From an uncultured Parabacteroides sp. (GTDB lineage: Bacteria > Bacteroidota > Bacteroidia > Bacteroidales > Tannerellaceae), in assembly GCA_900541965.1 (NCBI GenBank), contig UQLN01000051.1, positions 1 through 33,055 on the forward strand: a DNA stretch of 33,055 bases, read 5' to 3'. The translations under genes were made by a program, and so were the position numbers. The notes under the pieces were generated by a model. It saw nothing but the letters and a program-made list of their open reading frames with translations. It did no database searches and was not told the origin of the DNA. Below, one piece after another: positions 25,201 to 32,340 of this stretch (position 1 is its first letter; the number at the start of each line of letters is the position of its first letter).

Positions 25201-25326
25201 AAAGGCATCAACCGGCGTATGTATAAAGCTGACGGCACCTGCTATAATAGCTATTGTAGTCAGGAAAAAAATAAAAAACTTGTTCTTTAAAGAGAACGCT
25301 ATAATATTATCTATAAAGGAATGCAT
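22201..25326 (-). CDS. CzcA/CusA-type heavy-metal RND efflux pump
   Basis: This 1041-residue inner-membrane pump takes metal ions from the periplasm or cytoplasm and drives them out through the adaptor and outer-membrane channel, powered by protons. It has the RND layout: one N-terminal helix, a large periplasmic loop, a block of helices, a second large loop and a final block of helices. The fourth-helix motif is DFGIIIDGAVVMVE (D396, D402, E409), the acidic form found in CzcA-like pumps for divalent ions such as Zn, Co, Cd or Ni. It does not match the AIGA-type motif of Cu/Ag pumps (family knowledge), so I infer divalent cations. Length is normal and no frameshift is seen. It begins eight bases after the adaptor gene. 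Confidence 0.95.
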   Translation of the reverse strand: MHSFIDNIIAFSLKNKFFIFFLTTIAIIAGAVSFIHTPVDAFPDVTNTKVTIITQWPGRSAEEIEKFITIPIEIAMNPVQKKTDIRSTTLFGLSVINVMFDDHVDDFYARQQVYNLLNDADLPEGVTPEVQPLYGPTGEIFRYTLRSGKRSVRELKTYQDWVIERKLRAVPGVADIVSFGGEVKTFEVSVNPNQLINYGVTSLELFDAISKSNINVGGDVITKSSQAYVVRGIGLINDIKEIENIVVKNINGTPILVKNLADVHESCLPRLGQVGRMEEDDVVQGIVVMRKGENPSEVIAALKDKIADIQEHSLPEDVQILPFYDREDLVDLAVHTVTHNLVEGILLVTFIVLVFMADWRTTVIVSIIIPLALLFAFICLRAMGMSANLLSMGAIDFGIIIDGAVVMVEGLFVALDKKAREVGMPAFNVMSKMGIIRHTAKDRARAVFFSKLIIITALVPIFSFQKVEGKMFSPLAYTLGFALLGALIFTLTLVPVLSSMLLRKNVREKHNPFLTLVNRMTTSVFDRCHAHKKLIIGVTTLLAAGGLWGFTLLGTEFLPQLNEGSIYVRATLPQSISLEESVKLANRMRRELASYLEVKKVLSQTGRPNDGTDATGFYNIEFHVDIYPEKEWASKMTKAELVESMEKRLDIYPGVDFNFSQPISDNVEEAASGVKGSIAVKVFGKDLYESEKKAVEIFNVLQTVEGIQDLGVIRNIGQPELRIELSESRLARYGVAKEDVQSIIEMAIGGKSASLLYEDERKFNIMVRYESSFRRSEDEIGKILVPARDGTMVPIKELADIRTITGPLIIYRDNHARFCAVKFSVRGRDMGTAVAEAQAKVNKQVNLPSGYTLKWTGDFENQQRASKRLAQVVPVSIAIIFIILFVLFGNARDAGLVLLNVPYAAVGGILALLITRFNFSISAGIGFIALFGICIQNGVIMISDIKSNLKHNYPLDDSVKMSVKSRVRSVLMTASMAAIGLMPAALSHGIGSESQRPLAIVIIGGLIGATFFTLFVFPLIVEVFYRRMLFDKEGKLLQRRL

Positions 25327-25334
25327 TTTCAGAT

Positions 25335-26432
25335 TTATTTAAGGGCATTATACAATAAGATTGCATTCTCGTGAATAACCCTGTCGCCTGCCTTCAGACT
25401 GGATTTCAGGAAGCAGCATTTATCTGTTTGCCTCAATACGGCAACTTGCCGTATTTGCAAGACTTCTCCATCTCCCACAAGAATTACATATTGTTTGCCA
25501 TCATCAAAAATAACGGCACGTGCCGGAATGCATGGAACAACTTCCCCCTCGATCCGGCATTGTACATATACATTAGTAAACATACCCGGTTTCAATAAGT
25601 AATCTTTATTATTCAAACGAACGCGTACTTTCATCGTTTTGCTCTCGTCATCCAAGATGTTGTATACCTTATCTATCTGTCCGGTAAACTCTTTACCTTT
25701 ACCATATGCCAATGTAGTGATACGAACATCCGCCCCTTCCTTCACTTTGCTAATATCGCCTTCATATACATCCGCCATTACCCATACGTCGCCGAGACCG
25801 GAAACAGTAAACATTTCATCATCACGATCCGAACGTATCTGCATGTTTTTGCTGATGTTCTTATTGATAACAAAACCGGAAACCGGAGACTTCACTTCAT
25901 AAGTAGAGTTTCCGGTGATATGATTAATGGAATAAACCTCCTTAATTCTTTTTTGTTCGGCAAGAGCATTTGCTGCTTCCTGTTCTGCCTGAAGCACATC
26001 ACGGTCCGATGCCATGCCACTGCGGAACATATCACGAACTGCACCCAAATTACGTTTTGCAAGTAGCACCTGTTGTTCCGCTTCTTTCTCCTGTTTCTCA
26101 AAATCAGCGACTTCGCTACTACGTATTACTGCCAAAACATCTCCTTTTTTAATAAAATCTCCGGTTTCGACATTTACTTCGGTTATAGTTCCTCCGAATA
26201 TGGGATACACATGGGCTACACGTTCGGCATCAAAGGTAACCTTTCCATTCAATAACAATTCGTTATTCGGAATCACTTCCTGTACTGTATCAATAGATAC
26301 AATTTGTTTCAGGCTATCAGTTAATAATATTTGTTGTACACTTTCCTGTTTTACCGTTTGTTTTCCACAACCGCACAATAAAGGGAAAAGTAAAAGAAAT
26401 ATCTGCAGGTTCTTATTTGTCATATCATTCAT
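25335..26432 (-). CDS. RND efflux periplasmic adaptor (membrane fusion) lipoprotein
   Basis: This CzcB/CusB-type adaptor links the pump to the outer-membrane channel. From the ATG at 26432 it is 365 residues; a TTG at 26441 and an ATG at 26423 are alternatives. A lipoprotein signal ends in PLLCGC with C22 as the likely lipid-modified residue. It contains the lipoyl/barrel-sandwich halves (VYPIFGGTITEV near 75-87 and SPVSGFVINKNI near 180-192) separated by an alpha-helical hairpin (about 105-165), then beta-barrel segments. There is no separate metal-binding CusF-like domain. It lies between the channel and pump genes with gaps of 26 and eight bases. Confidence 0.93.
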   Translation of the reverse strand: MNDMTNKNLQIFLLLFPLLCGCGKQTVKQESVQQILLTDSLKQIVSIDTVQEVIPNNELLLNGKVTFDAERVAHVYPIFGGTITEVNVETGDFIKKGDVLAVIRSSEVADFEKQEKEAEQQVLLAKRNLGAVRDMFRSGMASDRDVLQAEQEAANALAEQKRIKEVYSINHITGNSTYEVKSPVSGFVINKNISKNMQIRSDRDDEMFTVSGLGDVWVMADVYEGDISKVKEGADVRITTLAYGKGKEFTGQIDKVYNILDDESKTMKVRVRLNNKDYLLKPGMFTNVYVQCRIEGEVVPCIPARAVIFDDGKQYVILVGDGEVLQIRQVAVLRQTDKCCFLKSSLKAGDRVIHENAILLYNALK

Positions 26433-26458
26433 TTTAAACAATTCTATTCCGATTAAGA

Positions 26459-27721
26459 TTAATATTTGAAAACATCGCTTCCGGTCACTGTATTTATATT
26501 TTCTACTGCCATCAATACATTTTTCCGGGTTTCATATAATTGAAGGCAAGTTTCTTTGTAACTCTGATAATAGTCCACAAATTCCAACAGGCTGATATTC
26601 CGCTTTTGGAAACTACTGTTTACCCCTTCTATAATTATCGTGAAGTTCTTTTCTAATTCATCATTTGAAGAATGATAAAGAGTTAAAGCTTTTTCCAATC
26701 GGGTATATGCAGTAAAGAGTTCATGCTCTGCCTGCTGCCGGGCATATAACTCCCTGTTACTGTTTTGTAAAACAGATAAGCGGGCAGCCTTAATATTCCC
26801 TTGGTTCCGGTTAAAGATTGGAATGGAAACATTTACCCCTATTGCAAAATATTTATTACAAAAATTACCAGCTCTGTCGAAACTTCCAGTCACGCTGACT
26901 TCCGGGAAAGCCAGAGACTTCTGAAGTTTGACATCTGCTTGCGAAGCCCGGATGCCGGCCTGTATCAATTTCATATCAGGGCGAACCGACATCCGGTCAT
27001 TCAACTCGGCAAAAGATACCACCCGGGTATCTATTTTGCCTAACACATTCTCATCAAGTAACGGTTCAAAAGACTCATCATTGGATAAACCTAATAATAA
27101 TTTTAAATCACCTTGCAAAGCTACAATTTCATTATCGGCAGTATTCCTTTCCTGACAGAGTGAAAGTAAAAGAGCCTCGATACGGGATTTCTCCAGTAAA
27201 GAAATATTCCCTTTCTCATTCTGATCTTTGTATACTTCCAACAATTTCTTTATATAGTTGATTTCCTTATCATAAACAATAAGGGATTTCCGGGAATAAT
27301 ACAAATCGATAAACTTCGTTTTTAACTCATTCCGGAGTGTCCGCAATACCTCTTCAAACTGGTATGTTGCCATTTCCTTGTTTATCTTCTCCAGCTTTAT
27401 CCGGTTATTCCGCTGACCGGCGATATAGATAAGTTGCTCTATGCCAACAACAGCTTCCCCTTCCGGACCTACGTCGAAATATTTCCCGTTGTTTCGATTG
27501 TAGACGTTCTGCTCCAATGTGAGCACCGGATTTTCAAATAGTTTTGCCTGTATAACCTGTGCCTCAGCCATATCTATATTATAACGTTCGGCAATAAGAT
27601 GAAGGTTACAAGTTGAAAACCGCTCCACTGCATCCTGCAACGAAAGTTTGACAACCTGAATCTGTGCATTGGCGTTCAAAGAGCAAAACACAAAAAATAG
27701 CAAGAAAATACGTTTGTACAT
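26459..27721 (-). CDS. TolC-family outer membrane channel of the metal-efflux system
   Basis: The 420-residue protein has a signal peptide (MYKRIFLLFFVFCSLNANAQ) and two outer-membrane-efflux repeats with coiled-coil helices, e.g. IDLYYSRKSLIVYDKEI and the C-terminal repeat LLEFVDYYQSYKETCLQLYE. The ATG at 27721 was chosen because an in-frame TTG at 27745 overlaps the promoter motif and because this start gives a good signal peptide. It is the first gene of the five-gene transcript (channel, adaptor, pump, regulator, kinase). CzcC/CusC is the nearest known role. Confidence 0.93.
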   Translation of the reverse strand: MYKRIFLLFFVFCSLNANAQIQVVKLSLQDAVERFSTCNLHLIAERYNIDMAEAQVIQAKLFENPVLTLEQNVYNRNNGKYFDVGPEGEAVVGIEQLIYIAGQRNNRIKLEKINKEMATYQFEEVLRTLRNELKTKFIDLYYSRKSLIVYDKEINYIKKLLEVYKDQNEKGNISLLEKSRIEALLLSLCQERNTADNEIVALQGDLKLLLGLSNDESFEPLLDENVLGKIDTRVVSFAELNDRMSVRPDMKLIQAGIRASQADVKLQKSLAFPEVSVTGSFDRAGNFCNKYFAIGVNVSIPIFNRNQGNIKAARLSVLQNSNRELYARQQAEHELFTAYTRLEKALTLYHSSNDELEKNFTIIIEGVNSSFQKRNISLLEFVDYYQSYKETCLQLYETRKNVLMAVENINTVTGSDVFKY

Positions 27722-27742
27722 TTGTTTATCAATTTTTGCAGA

Positions 27743-27750
27743 CAAAAATA
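27743..27750 (-). promoter_or_regulatory. Candidate -7 promoter element for the metal-efflux operon
   Basis: The minus strand reads TATTTTTG, matching TAnnTTTG. The predicted start near 27736 gives a leader of about 15 bases before the ATG at 27721. Confidence 0.5.
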
Positions 27751-27869
27751 CAAGCCATGCTTCTGCCAGCCGTGTATATCCGGTTAGAATGCTCTTAGCT
27801 GGTATTAAAAAATAATTAGAAAAGAATCCGACTAATTATTAAAGGCTTGTTTTTCATCCGCAAAACAAT

Positions 27870-27877
27870 TACATTTG
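27870..27877 (+). promoter_or_regulatory. Candidate -7 promoter element for the small membrane-anchored gene
   Basis: TACATTTG matches TAnnTTTG and lies 49 bases before the ATG at 27927. A cttg at 27846-27849 is a weak -33 candidate at a suitable distance. Confidence 0.5.
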
Positions 27878-27926
27878 TAGAAATAAAAAACTATTACTAT
27901 ACCTTTTAATCACATTTAGAAAACCA

Positions 27927-28340
27927 ATGAGTACGAGAAAAAAAATAAGAAAGGTGAGCCTGTTAGCTTTTTTAGGCTTTATTTGTTGCCTGTTTATCTG
28001 GTTCTATTCAGAGAAGAGAAAGTACCTGATAAATGGGGAGTGTAGATATACAGTTGCAACTTGTAAGTATACAAACAATTCACCGACTGCAAAAAGTCTA
28101 TTTTATTTTGAAGTAAACGGAAAACAGTATCCTACAATTGCATCTACTGTAAAAGTTAAATATCCAGTCTACAAACCGACTCGTTTACTTATCAAATATT
28201 CAGTAAAAAATCCGAACTGGAGTGAGGTTGTAAAATGTGAAGTTCCTTCCTGGGTATCCATTATCCCGGAAAACGGTTGGGAAAAATATCCTCCCGCAAT
28301 CAATTGGGATGGTACAGTTCTGGATGCGAAATTAAAATAA
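27927..28340 (+). CDS. Small single-pass membrane protein of unknown function
   Basis: The 137-residue protein has a basic N-terminus, one hydrophobic helix (about 11-27) and a predicted extracytoplasmic or lumenal domain of about 110 residues with no motif I recognise. The domain begins KRKYLINGECRYTVATCKYT and contains two cysteines about 9 residues apart (C38, C47) that could form a disulfide, plus C104. Tryptophans (W98, W109, W118, W126) are rather frequent near the C-terminus. I do not recognise the family. It has its own promoter candidate, is divergent from the metal-efflux operon, and its stop abuts the stop of the rlpA-like gene with no gap. Confidence 0.75.
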   Translation: MSTRKKIRKVSLLAFLGFICCLFIWFYSEKRKYLINGECRYTVATCKYTNNSPTAKSLFYFEVNGKQYPTIASTVKVKYPVYKPTRLLIKYSVKNPNWSEVVKCEVPSWVSIIPENGWEKYPPAINWDGTVLDAKLK

Positions 28341-28802
28341 TCATTTCTTTATACGCAACTCATAAGCAGGAACAGGCTGCAAATGCCGCGTATCCAAGAA
28401 AAGCATTTTAGGATACACCAAGTCCAGTACACGTAAATCGAATTTACCGGGTACAACTTCTATCCTGACACGCGTAATTCCTTTTTTCTTGAAATCGAGA
28501 ATTTCGGCAGCCCTGCCCGAGACATCAATAATGCGTCCTCTCCGGCGAGGGCCACGATCTGTAACGCAGACTATCACGGTCTTCATATTGGAAAGATTAG
28601 TCACTCTCAAAAAAGTTCCGAAAGGGAGCGTACGATGGGCTGCAACCAATTCATCCTGGTCGTGAATACGTCCGCTGGAAGATTTCCTGCCATGGAAACG
28701 GTTATGGTAATAAGAAGCAAGCCCTTCCTCCTGGCTCCACATCTTTTCTGTGCTTTGAATAGCAAATAGAATTAAAAAGATATGTACCAAGCGGAAGGGC
28801 AT
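28341..28802 (-). CDS. RlpA-like double-psi beta-barrel protein
   Basis: The 153-residue exported protein has an N-terminal signal peptide or anchor (hydrophobic to about residue 16) but no lipobox cysteine. It then has the RlpA core: GLASYYHNRFHGRKSSSG (27-44), the AAHRTLPFGTFLRVTNL segment, and VTDRGPRRRGRIIDVSGRAA (80-99). The D82 in TDRGP and H34/H37 are in the region of the RlpA active site. RlpA in Gram-negative bacteria acts on naked glycan strands at septa; the SPOR domain that many carry is absent here. Lytic activity is inferred from the family. It has a candidate promoter 25 bases upstream. Confidence 0.88.
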   Translation of the reverse strand: MPFRLVHIFLILFAIQSTEKMWSQEEGLASYYHNRFHGRKSSSGRIHDQDELVAAHRTLPFGTFLRVTNLSNMKTVIVCVTDRGPRRRGRIIDVSGRAAEILDFKKKGITRVRIEVVPGKFDLRVLDLVYPKMLFLDTRHLQPVPAYELRIKK

Positions 28803-28826
28803 ACACGTTATATTTGATTTACTCTA

Positions 28827-28834
28827 CAAAGATA
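28827..28834 (-). promoter_or_regulatory. Candidate -7 promoter element for the rlpA-like gene
   Basis: The minus strand reads TATCTTTG, 25 bases before the ATG. It lies in a 12-base inverted repeat (28805-28816 and 28827-28838, one mismatch); a TATATTTG on the plus strand is the mirror half. Confidence 0.5.
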
Positions 28835-28846
28835 ACGTTTTATTTT

Positions 28847-30214
28847 TTATTGTAATAACTGGCCCTTGTATTCGCCTGTCAATGTATTTAAGAAAGATAC
28901 AATCTTAGCAGTTTCCACATCTGAAATGTTCTTACCTATCTGGAACTGGTGCATGATTCGAATGGCATCTTCAACAGAAGCGACAGAACCATCGTGCATA
29001 TACGGAGGTGTAATCATTACGTTACGTAATGTCGGAGTTTTGAACTTATGCAAATCCTGTTCATTGTTTGTAAAGGCAAAACGTCCCTTATCGCCATCAG
29101 TCAGACCGGTTCCGCGATAATCGAAATAACTCATCTTTATACCCATATATTCAAATGACTGTCCACCTATATTCACACCAGTGTGGCAAGTGGCGCATTT
29201 ATTATCTTTGAATAATTGATAGCCTTCCAATTCCTCAGCGGTAAGAGCCCCCTTATCACCCATCAGATATTTATCAAAACGGCTCGGCGTAAGCAATGTT
29301 TTTTCAAATTCAGCAATCGCATCTGTAATGGTAGATTGATTGAAACCTTCCGGATAAACTTCAAGGAAACGTTTACTCAATTCTTTATCTTCCGCCAGTT
29401 TAGCAGATATTTCATCAAATGAATGGCTGCCCATTTCCACCGGATTCAATGGAGGACCGGCTGCCTGTTCTTTTAAATCGGCGGCACGTCCATCCCAAAA
29501 CTGCATAAAGTTCAAGGCAGCATTATAAACAGTCGGAGCGTTCACACCACCAAACTGGCCATTTATTCCTTCTGAGTATTGTTTACGGTCTACTCCACCA
29601 GTATTCAAACCGTGACAAGTGGCACAGGAAATTGTATTATCAAAAGAAAGGCGTGTGTCGTGATACAAATCAAAACCTAAGGCAACTTTAGCCGGATCTG
29701 TAGGCAAAGAAGCCATTAGTGGTTGCAAAGGTTCATTTTCAAACTCTGCATCAACAGTCGGAGTAGTAAACCGATTCTTACGCACATCTTTCGCCCATGC
29801 AATGATAGTCGCTTTTTCATCACTGTTCAAACTGGTTCCCCAGTGGATTGCTGTAAATTTAGCAGGAGGCATACTGCCACTAAGAGCCGTATTTTCCACT
29901 TTTGCCATATCAACTTCAGATACAGGCTGACCATTTTCAAGAGCATTCACCATATCTGTAAGATCCAGATAACGAGTCCCCTCCAACATATCGGCCTTTA
30001 CAACCGGACCTATTACAGGGAATTTGGCATAGAACGGACCTGCTGCCGTTGCAGAATGGCATTCCAAACATCCGTTTTCACGGATAATAGATGCAACCTG
30101 CTTTGCTGGATTATCCGCATACTTCTTGTATTCGGAAGAACAAGAAGGCATAACAAAAGCCAACGTAAGCAGACCAATTGGTAAAACCGCCTTTTTACTA
30201 ATAGTGTTAAGCAT
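28847..30214 (-). CDS. Three-haem cytochrome c peroxidase family lipoprotein
   Basis: The 455-residue periplasmic lipoprotein (signal with VMPSC, acceptor C25) has three CxxCH haem c motifs: C49-L-E-C52-H53, C197-A-T-C200-H201 and C340-A-T-C343-H344. The first lies in an N-terminal extra haem domain; the other two belong to the classical di-haem peroxidase fold that reduces hydrogen peroxide. M115 (MPPAKF) and M406 (PPYMHDG) are candidate axial ligands. The extra domain recalls the tri-haem peroxidases in enteric bacteria, which receive electrons from quinol. The gene stands alone with its own promoter candidate and an upstream palindrome. Peroxidase activity is inferred from the fold; MauG-like modification is the alternative. 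Confidence 0.93.
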   Translation of the reverse strand: MLNTISKKAVLPIGLLTLAFVMPSCSSEYKKYADNPAKQVASIIRENGCLECHSATAAGPFYAKFPVIGPVVKADMLEGTRYLDLTDMVNALENGQPVSEVDMAKVENTALSGSMPPAKFTAIHWGTSLNSDEKATIIAWAKDVRKNRFTTPTVDAEFENEPLQPLMASLPTDPAKVALGFDLYHDTRLSFDNTISCATCHGLNTGGVDRKQYSEGINGQFGGVNAPTVYNAALNFMQFWDGRAADLKEQAAGPPLNPVEMGSHSFDEISAKLAEDKELSKRFLEVYPEGFNQSTITDAIAEFEKTLLTPSRFDKYLMGDKGALTAEELEGYQLFKDNKCATCHTGVNIGGQSFEYMGIKMSYFDYRGTGLTDGDKGRFAFTNNEQDLHKFKTPTLRNVMITPPYMHDGSVASVEDAIRIMHQFQIGKNISDVETAKIVSFLNTLTGEYKGQLLQ

Positions 30215-30245
30215 AAATATTGGTTTATTTAGATTTATTTGGACA

Positions 30246-30253
30246 CAAATTTA
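30246..30253 (-). promoter_or_regulatory. Candidate -7 promoter element for the peroxidase gene
   Basis: The minus strand reads TAAATTTG, matching TAnnTTTG, 32 bases upstream of the ATG. Confidence 0.5.
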
Positions 30254-30293
30254 GATATTTTTACGAATACGGGTCGATGAATCGAATAAGTAT

Positions 30294-30321
30294 TATCTAT
30301 CGAGAGATAAGATTTATCTAT
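30294..30321. promoter_or_regulatory. Overlapping palindromes upstream of the peroxidase gene (possible operator)
   Basis: TATCTATCGAGAGATA (30294-30309) is a near-palindrome around TCGA, and GATAA-GAT-TTATC (30306-30318) is a perfect one with a three-base centre. TATCTAT occurs at 30294 and again at 30315, 21 bases apart (two helical turns). The cluster lies about 40-70 bases upstream of the -7 motif, a position suited to an activator. Confidence 0.45.
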
Positions 30322-30384
30322 TCAAAATTGATTTTCAGGCATTTTTTATCTACAAGGATAAGAGAATAAACAAAATTACCGGAT

Positions 30385-30594
30385 AGTTTCAAAAAATTTC
30401 AAAGGAGATGTGCCAAAACGATTTTATCATTATGTAAGCAGTCCTATACTTTTGACACATCCTAAACTCAGATTTCCAAGTTGAGCAACTCAGACATCCG
30501 AGTCGTACGACTCAGACTTCCAGGTCGTGCAATCCGTAAATCCGTGTCTGAAAGGAAGTATTAAAATCGTTTTGACACATTCCCCTTTGAAACT
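30385..30594. repeat. Inverted-end repeat element with 22-bp internal units
   Basis: Long arms at 30397-30426 and 30561-30591 are inverted copies with a few mismatches and a one-base gap. Between them are four 22-base units (30465-30486, 30487-30508, 30509-30530, 30531-30552; the last is divergent). A perfect palindrome GAGTCGTACGACTC lies at 30500-30513. TTTTGACACAT occurs at 30450-30460 and 30570-30580 and nearly in the left arm in inverse orientation. It looks like a non-coding mobile-type or palindromic element at the end of the sus operon. Confidence 0.75.
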
Positions 30595-30606
30595 ATTATT
30601 TATATA

Positions 30607-32325
30607 TTATTTCTTATTTCCATATCCTGGATTCTGCTCCAACAAATTATTAGCGCCAATTATACTATAATGTATAGGGAAACGATTAAAGTTTGCATTA
30701 TTAGTTGCCTTATGGTCCCACCAGTTTTCTGTAACATAGGCATCCCAACGAATCAAATCCGTACGGCGACGTCCTTCGGCAAGGAATTCCTGCATCCACT
30801 CCTTCAACATACGGTATTTATCCAGATTAGCTGCCGTTACAGGATCCGGATCATTCCCATTTTCGAAATAACGTTTACGCACTTCGTTAATAAGGTCGGC
30901 GGCACCTTGATTATCTCCTGCACGCATTTTACATTCGGCAAGCATATAATAGATTTCAGCAAGACGGATAATAGGAACATCCGGGTCGAACATCCGGTTA
31001 AATTCATCTTGGTTAGGACGGGGACTACGTTTAGTAACGCGGACTCCCGAATTTTCCTCAGCAGTGCCTATGTTGGAAGGAAGTTCGGATGCAGAAGCGT
31101 ATTCTGTGCCTACTTTAGAAAAATAAGCAATCTGGTCACGTTCGAAAATAATCTGGTCTTTATATTCACGGTCGCCTTTACATACCCAATCCGGATGCAG
31201 TGGGTTACGAAGTTCGCCAATAATAAACATACCCCGGTATTTACCATTGCCTGTATACACATACAATTGCTTACGTACATCAGCAGCATTGAAGGTTTCA
31301 TATGGATTACCCACATTAAACTGGTACAGGTTACCTTCCGGATCACGGCTCGGTATCAGACAACAACCATTATTAGAACCGGAATCCTTCAAACCTCCCA
31401 AATAATTTTTGAAGTTGTAAGGAACCATATACGACCAGTACATGCCATCTGTTTCCAACTTTGCATTCTGGCTGGGAACAGACCAAATAATCTCCGGACA
31501 AGTCTCATTGTCAAAACCAAAGATATTAGTCCAATCCGTATCCAGCTTATAGGCACCATACTTGCCATTGATAATATCTTCGCAAATCCGGGCCGCCTCC
31601 GCATACATTTCTTTTCCGATATACGGTTTGGCATTAAAGTACAGCCGGGCAAGCAAAGCTGCTCCTGCAGCACGATGAATACTGCCGTTTTCCATCGCTC
31701 CCATCTGTTCTTTCAACGGTAAATAAGGAATAGCCTGTGTCAACAGGGAATCGATAAAATTAAATGTTTCCTGTGCAGTGGAACGTCCTTTCACTGCACT
31801 TTGTGTCGTTGTATACAAAGGGACACCTCCAAAGAAGTCTAATCCGTCCAAATAAAAAGAAGCGACTAATGTTTTTTGTTGATGCATCATAGATTCACGT
31901 ACACCTTTTTCGAAGCCCAATTTATCAAAATCTACTTCCGACAGGTCTTCCATAGCATCCCATGCCAACGCAATTCCCATAGAAAAATTCGTCCAACCCG
32001 TTTCCACCATAGTCATATCTTCCGTATACTCATGATGATGGAACTTTTGGTATACTCCTCCGTTATACCAGTCGCTACCACGTGTCGGCAAGCAAAATTC
32101 ATCAGTTCCCAACTCCTGCATCATCCAGCGGGGAGCATCATGTCCTACATACCATCGCCAGTGAGTAAAAGGGCGGTTAAAGCGTTCCCATACTGCATCC
32201 TGTGAAGTATAGAATGTTTCCGGAACAACTTGCGAATAAAAAGTAGGGTCTATGTTACAGGATGTTCCCATCACTAAACACATGGCACCCGATACTATCA
32301 ATTTGAATATTTTATTGTTTTCCAT
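30607..32325 (-). CDS. SusD/RagB-family nutrient-binding lipoprotein
   Basis: The 572-residue outer-membrane lipoprotein (signal ending VMGTSC, acceptor C23) partners with the SusC porin encoded upstream on the same strand. SusD proteins bind a glycan or peptide on the cell surface and deliver it to the SusC barrel. The SusD-like helical (TPR) core and C-terminal RagB domain are recognisable, e.g. RLAEIYYMLAECKMRAGD and LNEFLAEGRRRTDLIRW-like segments near 455-540. The start at 32325 is 15 bases after the susC stop. The substrate is not visible: no glycoside hydrolase, sulfatase, protease or sigma/anti-sigma gene of the locus lies in the window. A long opposing open frame in this gene (30670-31722) has no support as a gene. 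Confidence 0.96.
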   Translation of the reverse strand: MENNKIFKLIVSGAMCLVMGTSCNIDPTFYSQVVPETFYTSQDAVWERFNRPFTHWRWYVGHDAPRWMMQELGTDEFCLPTRGSDWYNGGVYQKFHHHEYTEDMTMVETGWTNFSMGIALAWDAMEDLSEVDFDKLGFEKGVRESMMHQQKTLVASFYLDGLDFFGGVPLYTTTQSAVKGRSTAQETFNFIDSLLTQAIPYLPLKEQMGAMENGSIHRAAGAALLARLYFNAKPYIGKEMYAEAARICEDIINGKYGAYKLDTDWTNIFGFDNETCPEIIWSVPSQNAKLETDGMYWSYMVPYNFKNYLGGLKDSGSNNGCCLIPSRDPEGNLYQFNVGNPYETFNAADVRKQLYVYTGNGKYRGMFIIGELRNPLHPDWVCKGDREYKDQIIFERDQIAYFSKVGTEYASASELPSNIGTAEENSGVRVTKRSPRPNQDEFNRMFDPDVPIIRLAEIYYMLAECKMRAGDNQGAADLINEVRKRYFENGNDPDPVTAANLDKYRMLKEWMQEFLAEGRRRTDLIRWDAYVTENWWDHKATNNANFNRFPIHYSIIGANNLLEQNPGYGNKK

Positions 32326-32340
32326 TTTCTTAATCTGTTT

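Larger units (their letters stand above)
30215..30606. other. Intergenic region between the peroxidase and susD genes
   Basis: This 392-base region has no gene. It holds a promoter motif and palindromes upstream of the peroxidase gene (30246-30321) and a repeat element (30385-30594) just downstream of susD. Confidence 0.7.

Noticed and set aside
26433..26441. TTG start for the adaptor lipoprotein
   Set aside because: An ATG three codons later gives the same signal peptide and is more likely.
27722..27745. TTG start for the TolC-like protein
   Set aside because: It overlaps the -7 promoter motif and adds residues before a good signal peptide.
30465..30552. CRISPR array made of the 22-base units
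   Set aside because: The units are directly adjacent with no spacers, are imperfect, and no cas genes are near.
30670..31722. Long open frame of 350 codons on the plus strand opposite susD
   Set aside because: It lies entirely antisense to a secure SusD gene, begins far inside it and shows no domain or signal; its composition is that of a shadow frame.
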